Below, in pieces: positions 14,851-31,900 of a stretch of 64,000 nt of DNA. Made by a program: the position numbers and the translations under genes. Position 1 is the first letter of the stretch, and each line of letters begins with the position of its first letter. The notes below the pieces were generated by a model. It was not told the DNA's origin, did no database searches, and was given only the letters and a program-made list of their open reading frames with translations. This DNA is from Bombus terrestris (lineage: Eukaryota > Arthropoda > Insecta > Hymenoptera > Apidae), in assembly GCF_910591885.1 (NCBI RefSeq), contig NC_063274.1, forward strand, positions 19,056,164-19,120,163, read 5' to 3'.

Positions 14851-16904
14851 ATATACGATAACGATATAACGTAAAACGTTATATACGATAACGATATATC
14901 GTATAACATTATGTACTATAACGATATAACGTATAACGTTATATACTATATCGATATAACGTTCAACGTTATATACTATATCGATATAACGTATAACGTT
15001 ATATACTATAACGATATAACGTATAACGTTATGTAGTATTACGATATAACGTATAACGTTATGTAGTATTACGATATAACGTATAACGTTATATACTATA
15101 TCGATATAACGTTTAACGTTATATACTATATCGATATAACGTATTACGTTATATACGATAACGATATAACGCATAACGTTATATACCATAACGATATAAC
15201 GTAAAACGTTATATACTATAACGATATAACGTATAACGTTATATACGATAGCGATATAACGTATAACGTTATATATGATAACGATATAACGTATAACGTT
15301 ATGTACTATAACGATATAACGTATAACGTTATATACTATATCGATATAACGTTTAACGTTATATACTATATCGATATAACGTATAACGTTATATACTATA
15401 TCGATATAACGTAAAACGTTATAAACTATATCGTTATAACGTATAACGTTATATACTATATCGATATAACGTATAACGTTATATACTATAACGATATAAC
15501 GTATAACGTTATGTAGTATTACGATATAACGTATAACGTTATGTAGTATTACGATATAACGTATAACGTTATATACGATAACGATATAACGTATAACGTT
15601 ATGTAGTATTACGATATAACGTATAACGTTATGTAGTATTACGATATAACGTATAACGTTATGTAGTATTACGATATAACGTATAACGTTATGTAGTATT
15701 ACGATATAACGTATAACGTTATATGCTATTTCCATATAACGTATAACGTTATATACGATAACGATATAACGTATAACGTTATGTAGTATTACGATATAAC
15801 GTATAACGTTATGTAGTATTACGATATAACGTATAACGTTATGTAGTATTACGATATAACGTATAACGTTATATGCTATATCCATATAACGTATAACGTT
15901 ATATACGATAACGATATAACGTATAACGTTATGAACTATAACGATATAACGTATAACGTTATATACGATAACGATATAACGTATAACGTTATGAACTATA
16001 ACGATATAACGTAAAACGTTATATACGATAACGATATATCGTATAACATTATGTACTATAACGATATAACGTAAAACGTTATATACGATAACGATATATC
16101 GTATAACATTATGTACTATAACGATATAACGTATAACGTTATATAGGATAACGATATAACGTATAACGTTATAAACTATATCGTTATAACGTATAACGTT
16201 ATGTAGTATTACGATATAACGTATAACGTTATGTAGTATTACGATATAACGTATAACGTTATATACTATAACGATATACCGTATAACGTTATATACGATA
16301 ACGATATAACGTATAACGTTATATACGATAGCGATATAACGTATAACGTTATATACGATAACGATATAACGTATAACGTTACGTACTATAACGATATAAC
16401 GTATAACGTTATATACTATATCGATATAACGTTTAACGTTATATACTATATCGATATAACGTATAACGTTATATACTATAACGATATAACGTATAACGTT
16501 ATGTAGTATTACGATATAACGTAGAACGTTATGTAGTATTACGATATAACGTATAACGTTATATACTATATCGATATAACGTTTAACGTTATATACTATA
16601 TCGATATAACGTATAACGTTATATACGATAACGATATAACGCATAACGTTATATACCATAACGATATAACGTAAAACGTTATATACTATAACGATATAAC
16701 GTATAATGTTATATACGATAGCGATATAACGTATAACGTTATATACGATAACGATATAACGTATAACGTTATGTACTATAACGATATAACGTATAACGTT
16801 ATGTAGTATTACGATATAACGTATAACGTTATATACGATAACGATATAACGCATAACGTTATATACCATAACGATATAACGTAAAACGTTGTATACTATA
16901 ACGA

Positions 16905-16942
16905 TATAACGTAAAACGTTATATCGTTATATACTATAACGA
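16905..16942 (+). repeat. 38-bp repeat unit, third instance
   Basis: Identical sub-motif order to the unit at 7657 and followed by the same downstream series. It is the only length irregularity between about 7.7 and 22.2 kb, and it separates two long minus-strand open frames. Confidence 0.9.
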
Positions 16943-18428
16943 TATAACGTAAAACGTTATATACGATAACGATATAACGTATAACGTTATATACGATAAC
17001 GATGTAACGTATAACGTTATAAACTATATCGTTATAACGTATAACGTTATATGCTCTATCCATATAACGTATAACGTTATATACTATATCGATATAACGT
17101 ATAACGTTATATGCTATAACGATATAACGTATAACGTTATATACTGTAACGATATAACGTATAACGTTATGTAGTATAACGATATAACGTATAACGTTAT
17201 ATACGATAACGATATAACGTATAACGTTATGTAGTATTACGATATAACGTATAACGTTATATAGTATAACGATATAACGTATAACGTTATATGCTATATC
17301 CATATAACGTATAACGTTATATACTATAACGATATAACGTACAACGTTATGTAGTATTACGATGTAACGTATAACGTTATGTAGTATTACGATATAACGT
17401 ATAACGTTATGTAGTATTACGATATAACGGATAACGTTATATACGATAGCGATATATCGTATAACATTATGTACTATAACGATATAACGTATAACGTTAT
17501 GTACTATAACGATATAACGTATAACGTTATATACTATAACGGTATAACGTAAAACGTTATATACGATATCGATATAACGTATAACGTTATATACGATAAC
17601 GATATAACGCATAACGTTATATACGATAACGATATAACGTATAACGTTATATACTATATCGATATAACGTTTAACGTTATATACTATATCGATATAACGT
17701 ATAACGTTATATACGATAACGATATAACGCATAACGTTATATACCATAACGATATAACGTAAAACGTTATATACTATAACGATATAACGTATAACGTTAT
17801 ATACGATAGCGATATAACGTATAACGTTATATACGATAACGATATAACGTATAACGTTATGTACTATAACGATATAACGCATAACGTTATATACCATAAC
17901 GATATAACGTAAAACGTTATATACTATAACGATATAACGTATAACGTTATGTAGTATTACGATATAACGTATAACGTTATGTAGTGTTACGATATAACGT
18001 ATAACGTTATATACGATAACGATATAACGCATAACATTATATACCATAACGATATAACGTAAAACGTTATATACTATAACGATATAACGTAAAACGTTAT
18101 ATACGATAACGATATAACGTATAACGTTATATACGATAACGATATAACGTATAACGTTATATACGATAACGATATAACGTATAACGTTATAAGCTATATC
18201 GTTATAACGTATAACGTGATATGCTATAACGATATAACGCATAACGTTATATACGATAACGATATAACGTATAACGTTATAAGCTATATCGTTATAACGT
18301 ATAACGTGATATGCTATAACGATATAACGTATAACGTTATGTAGTATTACGATATAACGTATAACGTTATGTAGTATTACGATATAACGTATAACGTTAT
18401 GTAGTATTACGATATAACGTATAACGTT

Positions 18429-19528
18429 ATGTAGTATTACGATATAACGTATAACGTTATATGCTATATCCATATAACGTATAACGTTATATACTATAAC
18501 GATATAACGTAAAACGTTATATACGATAACGATATATCGTATAACATTATGTACTATAACGATATAACGTATAACGTTATGTACTATAACGATATAACGT
18601 ATAACGTTATATACTATAACGGTATAACGTAAAACGTTATATACGATATCGATATAACGTATAACGTTATATACGATAACGATATAACGCATAACGTTAT
18701 ATACGATAACGATATAACGTAAAACGTTATATACTGTAACGATATAACGTATAACGTTATGTAGTATTACGATATAACGTATAACGTTATGTAGTATTAC
18801 GATATGACGTATAACGTTATATACGATAACGATATAACGCATAACATTATATACCATAACGATATAACGTATATCGTTATGTACTATAACGATATAACGT
18901 ATAACGTTATATACTCTAACGATATAACGTAAAACGTTATATACGATATCGATATAACGTAAAACGTTATATACGATATCGATATAACGTATAACGTTAT
19001 ATACGATAACGATATAACGTATAACGTTATATACGATAGCGATATAACGCATAACGTTATATACCATAACGATATAACGTAAAACGTTATATACTATAAC
19101 GATATAACGTATAACGTTATGTAGTATTACGATATAACGTATAACGTTATGTAGTATTACGATATGACGTATAACGTTATATACGATAACGATATAGCGC
19201 ATAACATTATATACCATAACGATATAACGTAAAACGTTATATACGATAACGATATATCGTATAACATTATGTACTATAACGATATAACGTAAAACGTTAT
19301 ATACGATAACGATATATCGTATAACATTATGTACTATAACGATATATCGTATAACATTATGTACTATAACGATATAACGTAAAACGTTATATACGATAAC
19401 GATATAACGCATAACGTTATATACCATAGCGATATAACGTATAACGTTATATACGATAACGATATAACGTATAACGTTACGTACTATAACGATATAACGT
19501 ATAACGTTATATACTATATCGATATAAC
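18429..19528 (+). repeat. Third copy of the 11.3-kb block (offset 7,088 bp)
   Basis: Matches 11341-12440. The offset is 236 units plus 8 bases, exactly as expected because the 38-bp unit at 16905 lies between the copies. The right edge is where GTAAAACG replaces GTTCAACG. Confidence 0.83.
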
Positions 19529-22222
19529 GTAAAACGTTATATACTATAACGATATAACGTATAACGTTATATACGATAGCGATATAACGTATAACGTTAT
19601 ATATGATAACGATATAACGTATAACGTTATGTACTATAACGATATAACGTATAACGTTATGTAGTATTACGATATAACGTATAACGTTATGTAGTATTAC
19701 GATATAACGTATAACGTTATATACTATATCGATATAACGTTTAACGTTATATACTATATCGATATAACGTATAACGTTATATACGATAACGATATAACGC
19801 ATAACGTTATATACCATAACGATATAACGTAAAACGTTATATACTATAACGATATAACGTATAACGTTATATACGATAGCGATATAACGTATAACGTTAT
19901 ATATGATAACGATATAACGTATAACGTTATGTACTATAACGATATAACGTATAACGTTATATACTATATCGATATAACGTTTAACGTTATATACTATATC
20001 GATATAACGTATAACGTTATATACTATATCGATATAACGTAAAACGTTATAAACTATATCGTTATAACGTATAACGTTATATACTATATCGATATAACGT
20101 ATAACGTTATATACTATAACGATATAACGTATAACGTTATGTAGTATTACGATATAACGTATAACGTTATGTAGTATTACGATATAACGTATAACGTTAT
20201 ATACGATAACGATATAACGTATAACGTTATGTAGTATTACGATATAACGTATAACGTTATGTAGTATTACGATATAACGTATAACGTTATGTAGTATTAC
20301 GATATAACGTATAACGTTATGTAGTATTACGATATAACGTATAACGTTATATGCTATATCCATATAACGTATAACGTTATATACGATAACGATATAACGT
20401 ATAACGTTATGTAGTATTACGATATAACGTATAACGTTATGTAGTATTACGATATAACGTATAACGTTATGTAGTATTACGATATAACGTATAACGTTAT
20501 ATGCTATATCCATATAACGTATAACGTTATATACGATAACGATATAACGTATAACGTTATGTAGTATAACGATATAACGTATAACGTTATATACGATAAC
20601 GATATAACGTATAACGTTATGTAGTATTACGATATAACGTATAACGTTATATAGTATAACGATATAACGTATAACGTTATATGCTATATCCATATAACGT
20701 ATAACGTTATATACTGTAACGATATAACGTATAACGTTATGTAGTATAACGATATAACGTATAACGTTATATACGATAACGATATAACGTATAACGTTAT
20801 GTAGTATTACGATATAACGTATAACGTTATATAGTATAACGATATAACGTATAACGTTATATGCTATATCCATATAACGTATAACGTTATATACTATAAC
20901 GATATAACGTACAACGTTATGTAGTATTACGATGTAACGTATAACGTTATGTAGTATTACGATATAACGTATAACGTTATGTAGTATTACGATATAACGG
21001 ATAACGTTATATACGATAGCGATATAACGTATAACGTTATATACGATAACGATATAACGTATAACGTTATGTACTATAACGATATAACGTATAACGTTAT
21101 ATACTATATCGATATAACGTTTAACGTTATATACTATATCGATATAACGTATAACGTTATATACTATATCGATATAACGTAAAACGTTATAAACTATATC
21201 GTTATAACGTATAACGTTATATACTATATCGATATAACGTATAACGTTATATACTATAACGATATAACGTATAACGTTATGTAGTATTACGATATAACGT
21301 ATAACGTTATGTAGTATTACGATATAACGTATAACGTTATGTAGTATTACGATATAACGTATAACGTTATGTAGTATTACGATATAACGTATAACGTTAT
21401 ATGCTATATCCATATAACGTATAACGTTATATACGATAACGATATAACGTATAACGTTATGAACTATAACGATATAACGTAAAACGTTATATACGATAAC
21501 GATATATCGTATAACATTATGTACTATAACGATATAACGTAAAACGTTATATACGATAACGATATATCGTATAACATTATGTACTATAACGATATAACGT
21601 ATAACGTTATATACGATAACGATATAACGTATAACGTTATAAACTATATCGTTATAACGTATAACGTTATGTAGTATTACGATATAACGTATAACGTTAT
21701 GTAGTATTACGATATAACGTATAACGTTATATACTATAACGATATACCGTATAACGTTATATACGATAACGATATAACGTATAACGTTATATACGATAGC
21801 GATATAACGTATAACGTTATATACGATAACGATATAACGTATAACGTTACGTACTATAACGATATAACGTATAACGTTATATACTATATCGATATAACGT
21901 TTAACGTTCTATACTATATCGATATAACGTATAACGTTATATACTATAACGATATAACGTATAACGTTATGTAGTATTACGATATAACGTATAACGTTAT
22001 GTAGTATTACGATATAACGTATAACGTTATATACTATATCGATATAACGTTTAACGTTATATACTATATCGATATAACGTATAACGTTATATACGATAAC
22101 GATATAACGCATAACGTTATATACCATAACGATATAACGTAAAACGTTATATACTATAACGATATAACGTATAATGTTATATACGATAGCGATATAACGT
22201 ATAACGTTATATACGATAACGA

Positions 22223-22251
22223 TATAACGTATAACGTTATGTACTATAGTA
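22223..22251 (+). repeat. 29-bp repeat unit (one base lost)
   Basis: The right end reads GTACTATAGTA followed directly by TATAACG, in place of GTACTATAGCGA or GTACTATAACGA. A CG dinucleotide is lost here. No second copy of this junction was seen, so it appears unique in the window. Confidence 0.9.
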
Positions 22252-23850
22252 TATAACGTATAACGTTATATACTATATAGATATAACGTTTAACGTTATA
22301 TACTATATCGATATAACGTATAACGTTATATACTATATCGATATAACGTAAAACGTTAGAAACTATATCGTTATAACGTATAACGTTATATACTATATCG
22401 ATATAACGTATAACGTTATATACTATAACGATATAACGTACAACGTTATGTAGTATTACGATATAACGTATAACGTTATGTAGTATTACGATATAACGTA
22501 TAACGTTATGTAGTATTACGATATAACGTATAACGTTATGTAGTATTACGATATAACGTATAACGTTATATGCTATATCCATATAACGTATAACGTTATA
22601 TACTATAACGATATAACGTATAACGTTATGTACTATAACGATATAACGTATAACGTTATATACGATAACGATATAACGGATAACGTTATATACGATAGCG
22701 ATATAACGTATAACGTTATATACCATAACGATATAACGTAAAACGTTATATACTATAACGATATAACGTATAACGTTATATACTATATCGATATAACGTA
22801 TAACGTTATATACGATAACGATATAACGTATAACGTTATGTAGTATTACGATATAACGTATAACGTTATATACGATAGCGATATAACGTATAACGTTATA
22901 TACGATAACGATATAACGTATAACGTTATGTAGTATTACGATATAACGTATAACGTTATGTAGTATTACGATATAACGTATAACGTTATATACGATAACG
23001 ATATAACGCATAACATTATATACCATAACGATATAACGTAAAACGTTATATACTATAACGATATAACGTAAAACGTTATATACGATAACGATATAACGTA
23101 TAACGTTATATACGATAACGATATAACGTATAACGTTATAAACTATATCGTTATAACGTATAACGTTATATACTATATGGATATAATGTATAACGTTATA
23201 TACTATAACGATATAACGTAAAACGTTATATACGATAACGATATAACGTATAACGTTATAAGCTATATCGTTATAACGTATAACGTGATATGCTATAACG
23301 ATATAACGTATAACGTTATATACGATAACGATATAACGTATAACGTTATGTAGTATTACGATATAACGTATAACGTTATGTAGTATTACGATATAACGTA
23401 TAACGTTATGTAGTATTACGATATAACGTATAACGTTATGTAGTATTACGATATAACGTATAACGTTATATGCTATATCCATATAACGTATAACGTTATA
23501 TACTATAACGATATAACGTATAACGTTATGTACTATAACGATATAACGTTTAACGTTATATACGATAACGATATAACGGATAACGTGATATACGATAGCG
23601 ATATAACGTATAACGTTATATACGATAACGATATAACGTATAACGTTATGTACTATAACGATATAACGTATAACGTTATATACTATAACGATATAACGTA
23701 AAACGTTATATACGATATCGATATAACGTATAACGTTATATACGATAACGATATAACGCATAACGTTATATACCATAACGATATAACGTAAAACGTTATA
23801 TACTATAACGATATAACGTATAACGTTATATACGATAGCGATATAACGTA

Positions 23851-26800
23851 TAACGTTATATACGATAACGATATAACGTATAACGTTATGTACTATAGCG
23901 ATATAACGTATAACGTTATATACTATATCGATATAACGTTTAACGTTATATACTATATCGATATAACGTATAACGTTATGAACTATAACGATATAACGTA
24001 AAACGTTATATACGATAACGATATATCGTATAACATTATGTACTATAACGATATAACGTATAACGTTATGTACTATAACGATATAACGTATAACGTTATA
24101 TACTATAACGGTATAACGTAAAACGTTATATACGATATCGATATAACGTATAACGTTATATACGATAACGATATAACGCATAACGTTATATACGATAACG
24201 ATATAACGTAAAACGTTATATACTGTAACGATATAACGTATAACGTTATGTAGTATTACGATATAACGTATAACGTAATGTAGTATTACGATATGACGTA
24301 TAACGTTATATACGATAACGATATAACGCATAACATTATATACCATAACGATATAACGTATATCGTTATGTACTATAACGATATAACGTATAACGTTATA
24401 TACTCTAACGATATAACGTAAAACGTTATATACGATATCGATATAACGTAAAACGTTATATACGATATCGATATAACGTATAACGTTATATACGATAACG
24501 ATATAACGTATAACGTTATATACGATAGCGATATAACGCATAACGTTATATACCATAACGATATAACGTAAAACGTTATATACTATAACGATATAACGTA
24601 TAACGTTATGTAGTATTACGATATAACGTATAACGTTATGTAGTATTACGATATGACGTATAACGTTATATACGATAACGATATAGCGCATAACATTATA
24701 TACCATAACGATATAACGTAAAACGTTATATACGATAACGATATATCGTATAACATTATGTACTATAACGATATAACGTAAAACGTTATATACGATAACG
24801 ATATATCGTATAACATTATGTACTATAACGATATAACGTAAAACGTTATATACGATAACGATATATCGTATAACATTATGTACTATAACGATATAACGTA
24901 TAACGTTATATACGATAACGATATAACGTATAACGTTATAAACTATATCGTTATAACGTATAACGTTATGTAGTATTACGATATAACGTATAACGTTATG
25001 TAGTATTACGATATAACGTATAACGTTATATACTATAACGATATACCGTATAACGTTATATACGATAACGATATAACGTATAACGTTATATACGATAGCG
25101 ATATAACGTATAACGTTATATACGATAACGATATAACGTATAACGTTACGTACTATAACGATATAACGTATAACGTTATATACTATATCGATATAACGTT
25201 TAACGTTCTATACTATATCGATATAACGTATAACGTTATATACTATAACGATATAACGTATAACGTTATGTAGTATTACGATATAACGTATAACGTTATG
25301 TAGTATTACGATATAACGTATAACGTTATATACTATATCGATATAACGTTTAACGTTATATACTATATCGATATAACGTATAACGTTATATACGATAACG
25401 ATATAACGCATAACGTTATATACCATAACGATATAACGTAAAACGTTATATACTATAACGATATAACGTATAATGTTATATACGATAGCGATATAACGTA
25501 TAACGTTATATACTATATCGATATAACGTTCAACGTTATATACTATATCGATATAACGTATAACGTTATATACGATAACGATATAACGCATAACGTTATA
25601 TACCATAACGATATAACGTAAAACGTTATATACTATAACGATATAACGTATAACGTTATATACGATAGCGATATAACGTATAACGTTATATATGATAACG
25701 ATATAACGTATAACGTTATGTACTATAACGATATAACGTATAACGTTATATACTATATCGATATAACGTTTAACGTTATATACTATATCGATATAACGTA
25801 TAACGTTATATACTATATCGATATAACGTAAAACGTTATAAACTATATCGTTATAACGTATAACGTTATATACTATATCGATATAACGTATAACGTTATA
25901 TACTATAACGATATAACGTATAACGTTATGTAGTATTACGATATAACGTATAACGTTATGTAGTATTACGATATAACGTATAACGTTATGTAGTATTACG
26001 ATATGACGTATAACGTTATATACGATAACGATATAGCGCATAACATTATATACCATAACGATATAACGTAAAACGTTATATACGATAACGATATATCGTA
26101 TAACATTATGTACTATAACGATATAACGTAAAACGTTATATACGATAACGATATATCGTATAACATTATGTACTATAACGATATAACGTAAAACGTTATA
26201 TACGATAACGATATATCGTATAACATTATGTACTATAACGATATAACGTATAACGTTATATACGATAACGATATAACGTATAACGTTATAAACTATATCG
26301 TTATAACGTATAACGTTATGTAGTATTACGATATAACGTATAACGTTATGTAGTATTACGATATAACGTATAACGTTATATACTATAACGATATACCGTA
26401 TAACGTTATATACGATAACGATATAACGTATAACGTTATATACGATAGCGATATAACGTATAACGTTATATACGATAACGATATAACGTATAACGTTACG
26501 TACTATAACGATATAACGTATAACGTTATATACTATATCGATATAACGTTCAACGTTATATACTATATCGATATAACGTATAACGTTATATACTATAACG
26601 ATATAACGTATAACGTTATGTAGTATTACGATATAACGTATAACGTTATGTAGTATTACGATATAACGTATAACGTTATATACTATATCGATATAACGTT
26701 TAACGTTATATACTATATCGATATAACGTATAACGTTATATACGATAACGATATAACGCATAACGTTATATACCATAACGATATAACGTAAAACGTTATA

Positions 26801-27840
26801 TACTATAACGATATAACGTATAACGTTATATACGATAGCGATATAACGTATAACGTTATATATGATAACGATATAACGTATAACGTTATGTACTATAACG
26901 ATATAACGTATAACGTTATATACTATATCGATATAACGTTTAACGTTATATACTATATCGATATAACGTATAACGTTATATACTATATCGATATAACGTA
27001 AAACGTTATAAACTATATCGTTATAACGTATAACGTTATATACTATATCGATATAACGTATAACGTTATATACTATAACGATATAACGTATAACGTTATG
27101 TAGTATTACGATATAACGTATAACGTTATGTAGTATTACGATATAACGTATAACGTTATATACGATAACGATATAACGTATAACGTTATGTAGTATTACG
27201 ATATAACGTATAACGTTATGTAGTATTACGATATAACGTATAACGTTATGTAGTATTACGATATAACGTATAACGTTATATGCTATATCCATATAACGTA
27301 TAACGTTATATACGATAACGATATAACGTATAACGTTATGAACTATAACGATATAACGTAAAACGTTATATACGATAACGATATATCGTATAACATTATG
27401 TACTATAACGATATAACGTAAAACGTTATATACGATAACGATATATCGTATAACATTATGTACTATAACGATATAACGTATAACGTTATATACGATAACG
27501 ATATAACGTATAACGTTATAAACTATATCGTTATAACGTATAACGTTATGTAGTATTACGATATAACGTATAACGTTATGTAGTATTACGATATAACGTA
27601 TAACGTTATATACTATAACGATATACCGTATAACGTTATATACGATAACGATATAACGTATAACGTTATGTACGATAGCGATATAACGTATAACGTTATA
27701 TACGATAACGATATAACGTATAACGTTACGTACTATAACGATATAACGTATAACGTTATATACTATATCGATATAACGTTTAACGTTCTATACTATATCG
27801 ATATAACGTATAACGTTATATACTATAACGATATAACGTA
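23851..27840 (+). repeat. Four-kilobase block duplicated at a 5,070-bp offset (left copy)
   Basis: 133 units match 28921-32910 in order. I noticed only about four substitutions: GTAAAACG against GTTATACG near 24450/29520, ACTATATCGA against ACGATATCGA near 26983/32053, and GTAAAACG against GTATAACG near 27000/32070. The 694-codon minus-strand open frames inside the two copies (25208-27292 and 30278-32362) differ at one residue. This is a recent large duplication. Confidence 0.9.
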
Positions 27841-28620
27841 TAACGTTATATACTATATCGATATAACGTATAACGTTATGAACTATAACGATATAACGTA
27901 AAACGTTATATACGATAACGATATATCGTATAACATTATGTACTATAACGATATAACGTATAACGTTATGTACTATAACGATATAACGTATAACGTTATA
28001 TACTATAACGGTATAACGTAAAACGTTATATACGATATCGATATAACGTATAACGTTATATACGATAACGATATAACGCATAACGTTATATACGATAACG
28101 ATATAACGTAAAACGTTATATACTGTAACGATATAACGTATAACGTTATGTAGTATTACGATATAACGTATAACGTAATGTAGTATTACGATATGACGTA
28201 TAACGTTATATACGATAACGATATAACGCATAACATTATATACCATAACGATATAACGTATATCGTTATGTACTATAACGATATAACGTATAACGTTATA
28301 TACTCTAACGATATAACGTAAAACGTTATATACGATATCGATATAACGTAAAACGTTATATACGATATCGATATAACGTATAACGTTATATACGATAACG
28401 ATATAACGTATAACGTTATATACGATAGCGATATAACGCATAACGTTATATACCATAACGATATAACGTAAAACGTTATATACTATAACGATATAACGTA
28501 TAACGTTATGTAGTATTACGATATAACGTATAACGTTATGTAGTATTACGATATGACGTATAACGTTATATACGATAACGATATAGCGCATAACATTATA
28601 TACCATAACGATATAACGTA
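27841..28620 (+). repeat. 780-bp partial copy between the two 4-kb blocks
   Basis: Matches 23941-24720 at an offset of 3,900 bp, including the rare AACGTAATG unit (near 24270, 28170 and again near 29340). It makes the 5,070-bp period a 3,990-bp block plus a 1,080-bp spacer that is itself largely a partial copy of the block. Confidence 0.85.
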
Positions 28621-28920
28621 AAACGTTATATACGATAACGATATAACGTTTAACGTTATGTAGTATTACGATATAACGTAAAACGTTATATACGATAACG
28701 ATATAACGTATAACGTTATGTACTATAGCGATATAACGTATAACGTTATATACTATATCGATATAACGTTTAACGTTATATACTATATCGATATAACGTA
28801 TAACGTTATGAACTATAACGATATAACGTAAAACGTTATGTACTATAACGATATAACGTATAACGTTATATACTATAACGGTATAACGTAAAACGTTATA
28901 TACGATATCGATATAACGTA

Positions 28921-31900
28921 TAACGTTATATACGATAACGATATAACGTATAACGTTATGTACTATAGCGATATAACGTATAACGTTATATACTATATCG
29001 ATATAACGTTTAACGTTATATACTATATCGATATAACGTATAACGTTATGAACTATAACGATATAACGTAAAACGTTATATACGATAACGATATATCGTA
29101 TAACATTATGTACTATAACGATATAACGTATAACGTTATGTACTATAACGATATAACGTATAACGTTATATACTATAACGGTATAACGTAAAACGTTATA
29201 TACGATATCGATATAACGTATAACGTTATATACGATAACGATATAACGCATAACGTTATATACGATAACGATATAACGTAAAACGTTATATACTGTAACG
29301 ATATAACGTATAACGTTATGTAGTATTACGATATAACGTATAACGTAATGTAGTATTACGATATGACGTATAACGTTATATACGATAACGATATAACGCA
29401 TAACATTATATACCATAACGATATAACGTATATCGTTATGTACTATAACGATATAACGTATAACGTTATATACTCTAACGATATAACGTAAAACGTTATA
29501 TACGATATCGATATAACGTTATACGTTATATACGATATCGATATAACGTATAACGTTATATACGATAACGATATAACGTATAACGTTATATACGATAGCG
29601 ATATAACGCATAACGTTATATACCATAACGATATAACGTAAAACGTTATATACTATAACGATATAACGTATAACGTTATGTAGTATTACGATATAACGTA
29701 TAACGTTATGTAGTATTACGATATGACGTATAACGTTATATACGATAACGATATAGCGCATAACATTATATACCATAACGATATAACGTAAAACGTTATA
29801 TACGATAACGATATATCGTATAACATTATGTACTATAACGATATAACGTAAAACGTTATATACGATAACGATATATCGTATAACATTATGTACTATAACG
29901 ATATAACGTAAAACGTTATATACGATAACGATATATCGTATAACATTATGTACTATAACGATATAACGTATAACGTTATATACGATAACGATATAACGTA
30001 TAACGTTATAAACTATATCGTTATAACGTATAACGTTATGTAGTATTACGATATAACGTATAACGTTATGTAGTATTACGATATAACGTATAACGTTATA
30101 TACTATAACGATATACCGTATAACGTTATATACGATAACGATATAACGTATAACGTTATATACGATAGCGATATAACGTATAACGTTATATACGATAACG
30201 ATATAACGTATAACGTTACGTACTATAACGATATAACGTATAACGTTATATACTATATCGATATAACGTTTAACGTTCTATACTATATCGATATAACGTA
30301 TAACGTTATATACTATAACGATATAACGTATAACGTTATGTAGTATTACGATATAACGTATAACGTTATGTAGTATTACGATATAACGTATAACGTTATA
30401 TACTATATCGATATAACGTTTAACGTTATATACTATATCGATATAACGTATAACGTTATATACGATAACGATATAACGCATAACGTTATATACCATAACG
30501 ATATAACGTAAAACGTTATATACTATAACGATATAACGTATAATGTTATATACGATAGCGATATAACGTATAACGTTATATACTATATCGATATAACGTT
30601 CAACGTTATATACTATATCGATATAACGTATAACGTTATATACGATAACGATATAACGCATAACGTTATATACCATAACGATATAACGTAAAACGTTATA
30701 TACTATAACGATATAACGTATAACGTTATATACGATAGCGATATAACGTATAACGTTATATATGATAACGATATAACGTATAACGTTATGTACTATAACG
30801 ATATAACGTATAACGTTATATACTATATCGATATAACGTTTAACGTTATATACTATATCGATATAACGTATAACGTTATATACTATATCGATATAACGTA
30901 AAACGTTATAAACTATATCGTTATAACGTATAACGTTATATACTATATCGATATAACGTATAACGTTATATACTATAACGATATAACGTATAACGTTATG
31001 TAGTATTACGATATAACGTATAACGTTATGTAGTATTACGATATAACGTATAACGTTATGTAGTATTACGATATGACGTATAACGTTATATACGATAACG
31101 ATATAGCGCATAACATTATATACCATAACGATATAACGTAAAACGTTATATACGATAACGATATATCGTATAACATTATGTACTATAACGATATAACGTA
31201 AAACGTTATATACGATAACGATATATCGTATAACATTATGTACTATAACGATATAACGTAAAACGTTATATACGATAACGATATATCGTATAACATTATG
31301 TACTATAACGATATAACGTATAACGTTATATACGATAACGATATAACGTATAACGTTATAAACTATATCGTTATAACGTATAACGTTATGTAGTATTACG
31401 ATATAACGTATAACGTTATGTAGTATTACGATATAACGTATAACGTTATATACTATAACGATATACCGTATAACGTTATATACGATAACGATATAACGTA
31501 TAACGTTATATACGATAGCGATATAACGTATAACGTTATATACGATAACGATATAACGTATAACGTTACGTACTATAACGATATAACGTATAACGTTATA
31601 TACTATATCGATATAACGTTCAACGTTATATACTATATCGATATAACGTATAACGTTATATACTATAACGATATAACGTATAACGTTATGTAGTATTACG
31701 ATATAACGTATAACGTTATGTAGTATTACGATATAACGTATAACGTTATATACTATATCGATATAACGTTTAACGTTATATACTATATCGATATAACGTA
31801 TAACGTTATATACGATAACGATATAACGCATAACGTTATATACCATAACGATATAACGTAAAACGTTATATACTATAACGATATAACGTATAACGTTATA

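Noticed and set aside
8281..16869. Giant minus-strand protein of 2,862 residues, and similar frames at 53644-58998, 59284-63996, 16896-21413, 44198-47572 and 39098-42112
   Set aside because: The frame is open only because the 30-bp unit is a multiple of three with one stop-free frame. Starts are chance ATG codons inside unit variants, stops are unit variants or out-of-register units, the +8, -1 and -2 changes are not compensated, and the product is an endless decapeptide with no domain, signal or flanking gene.
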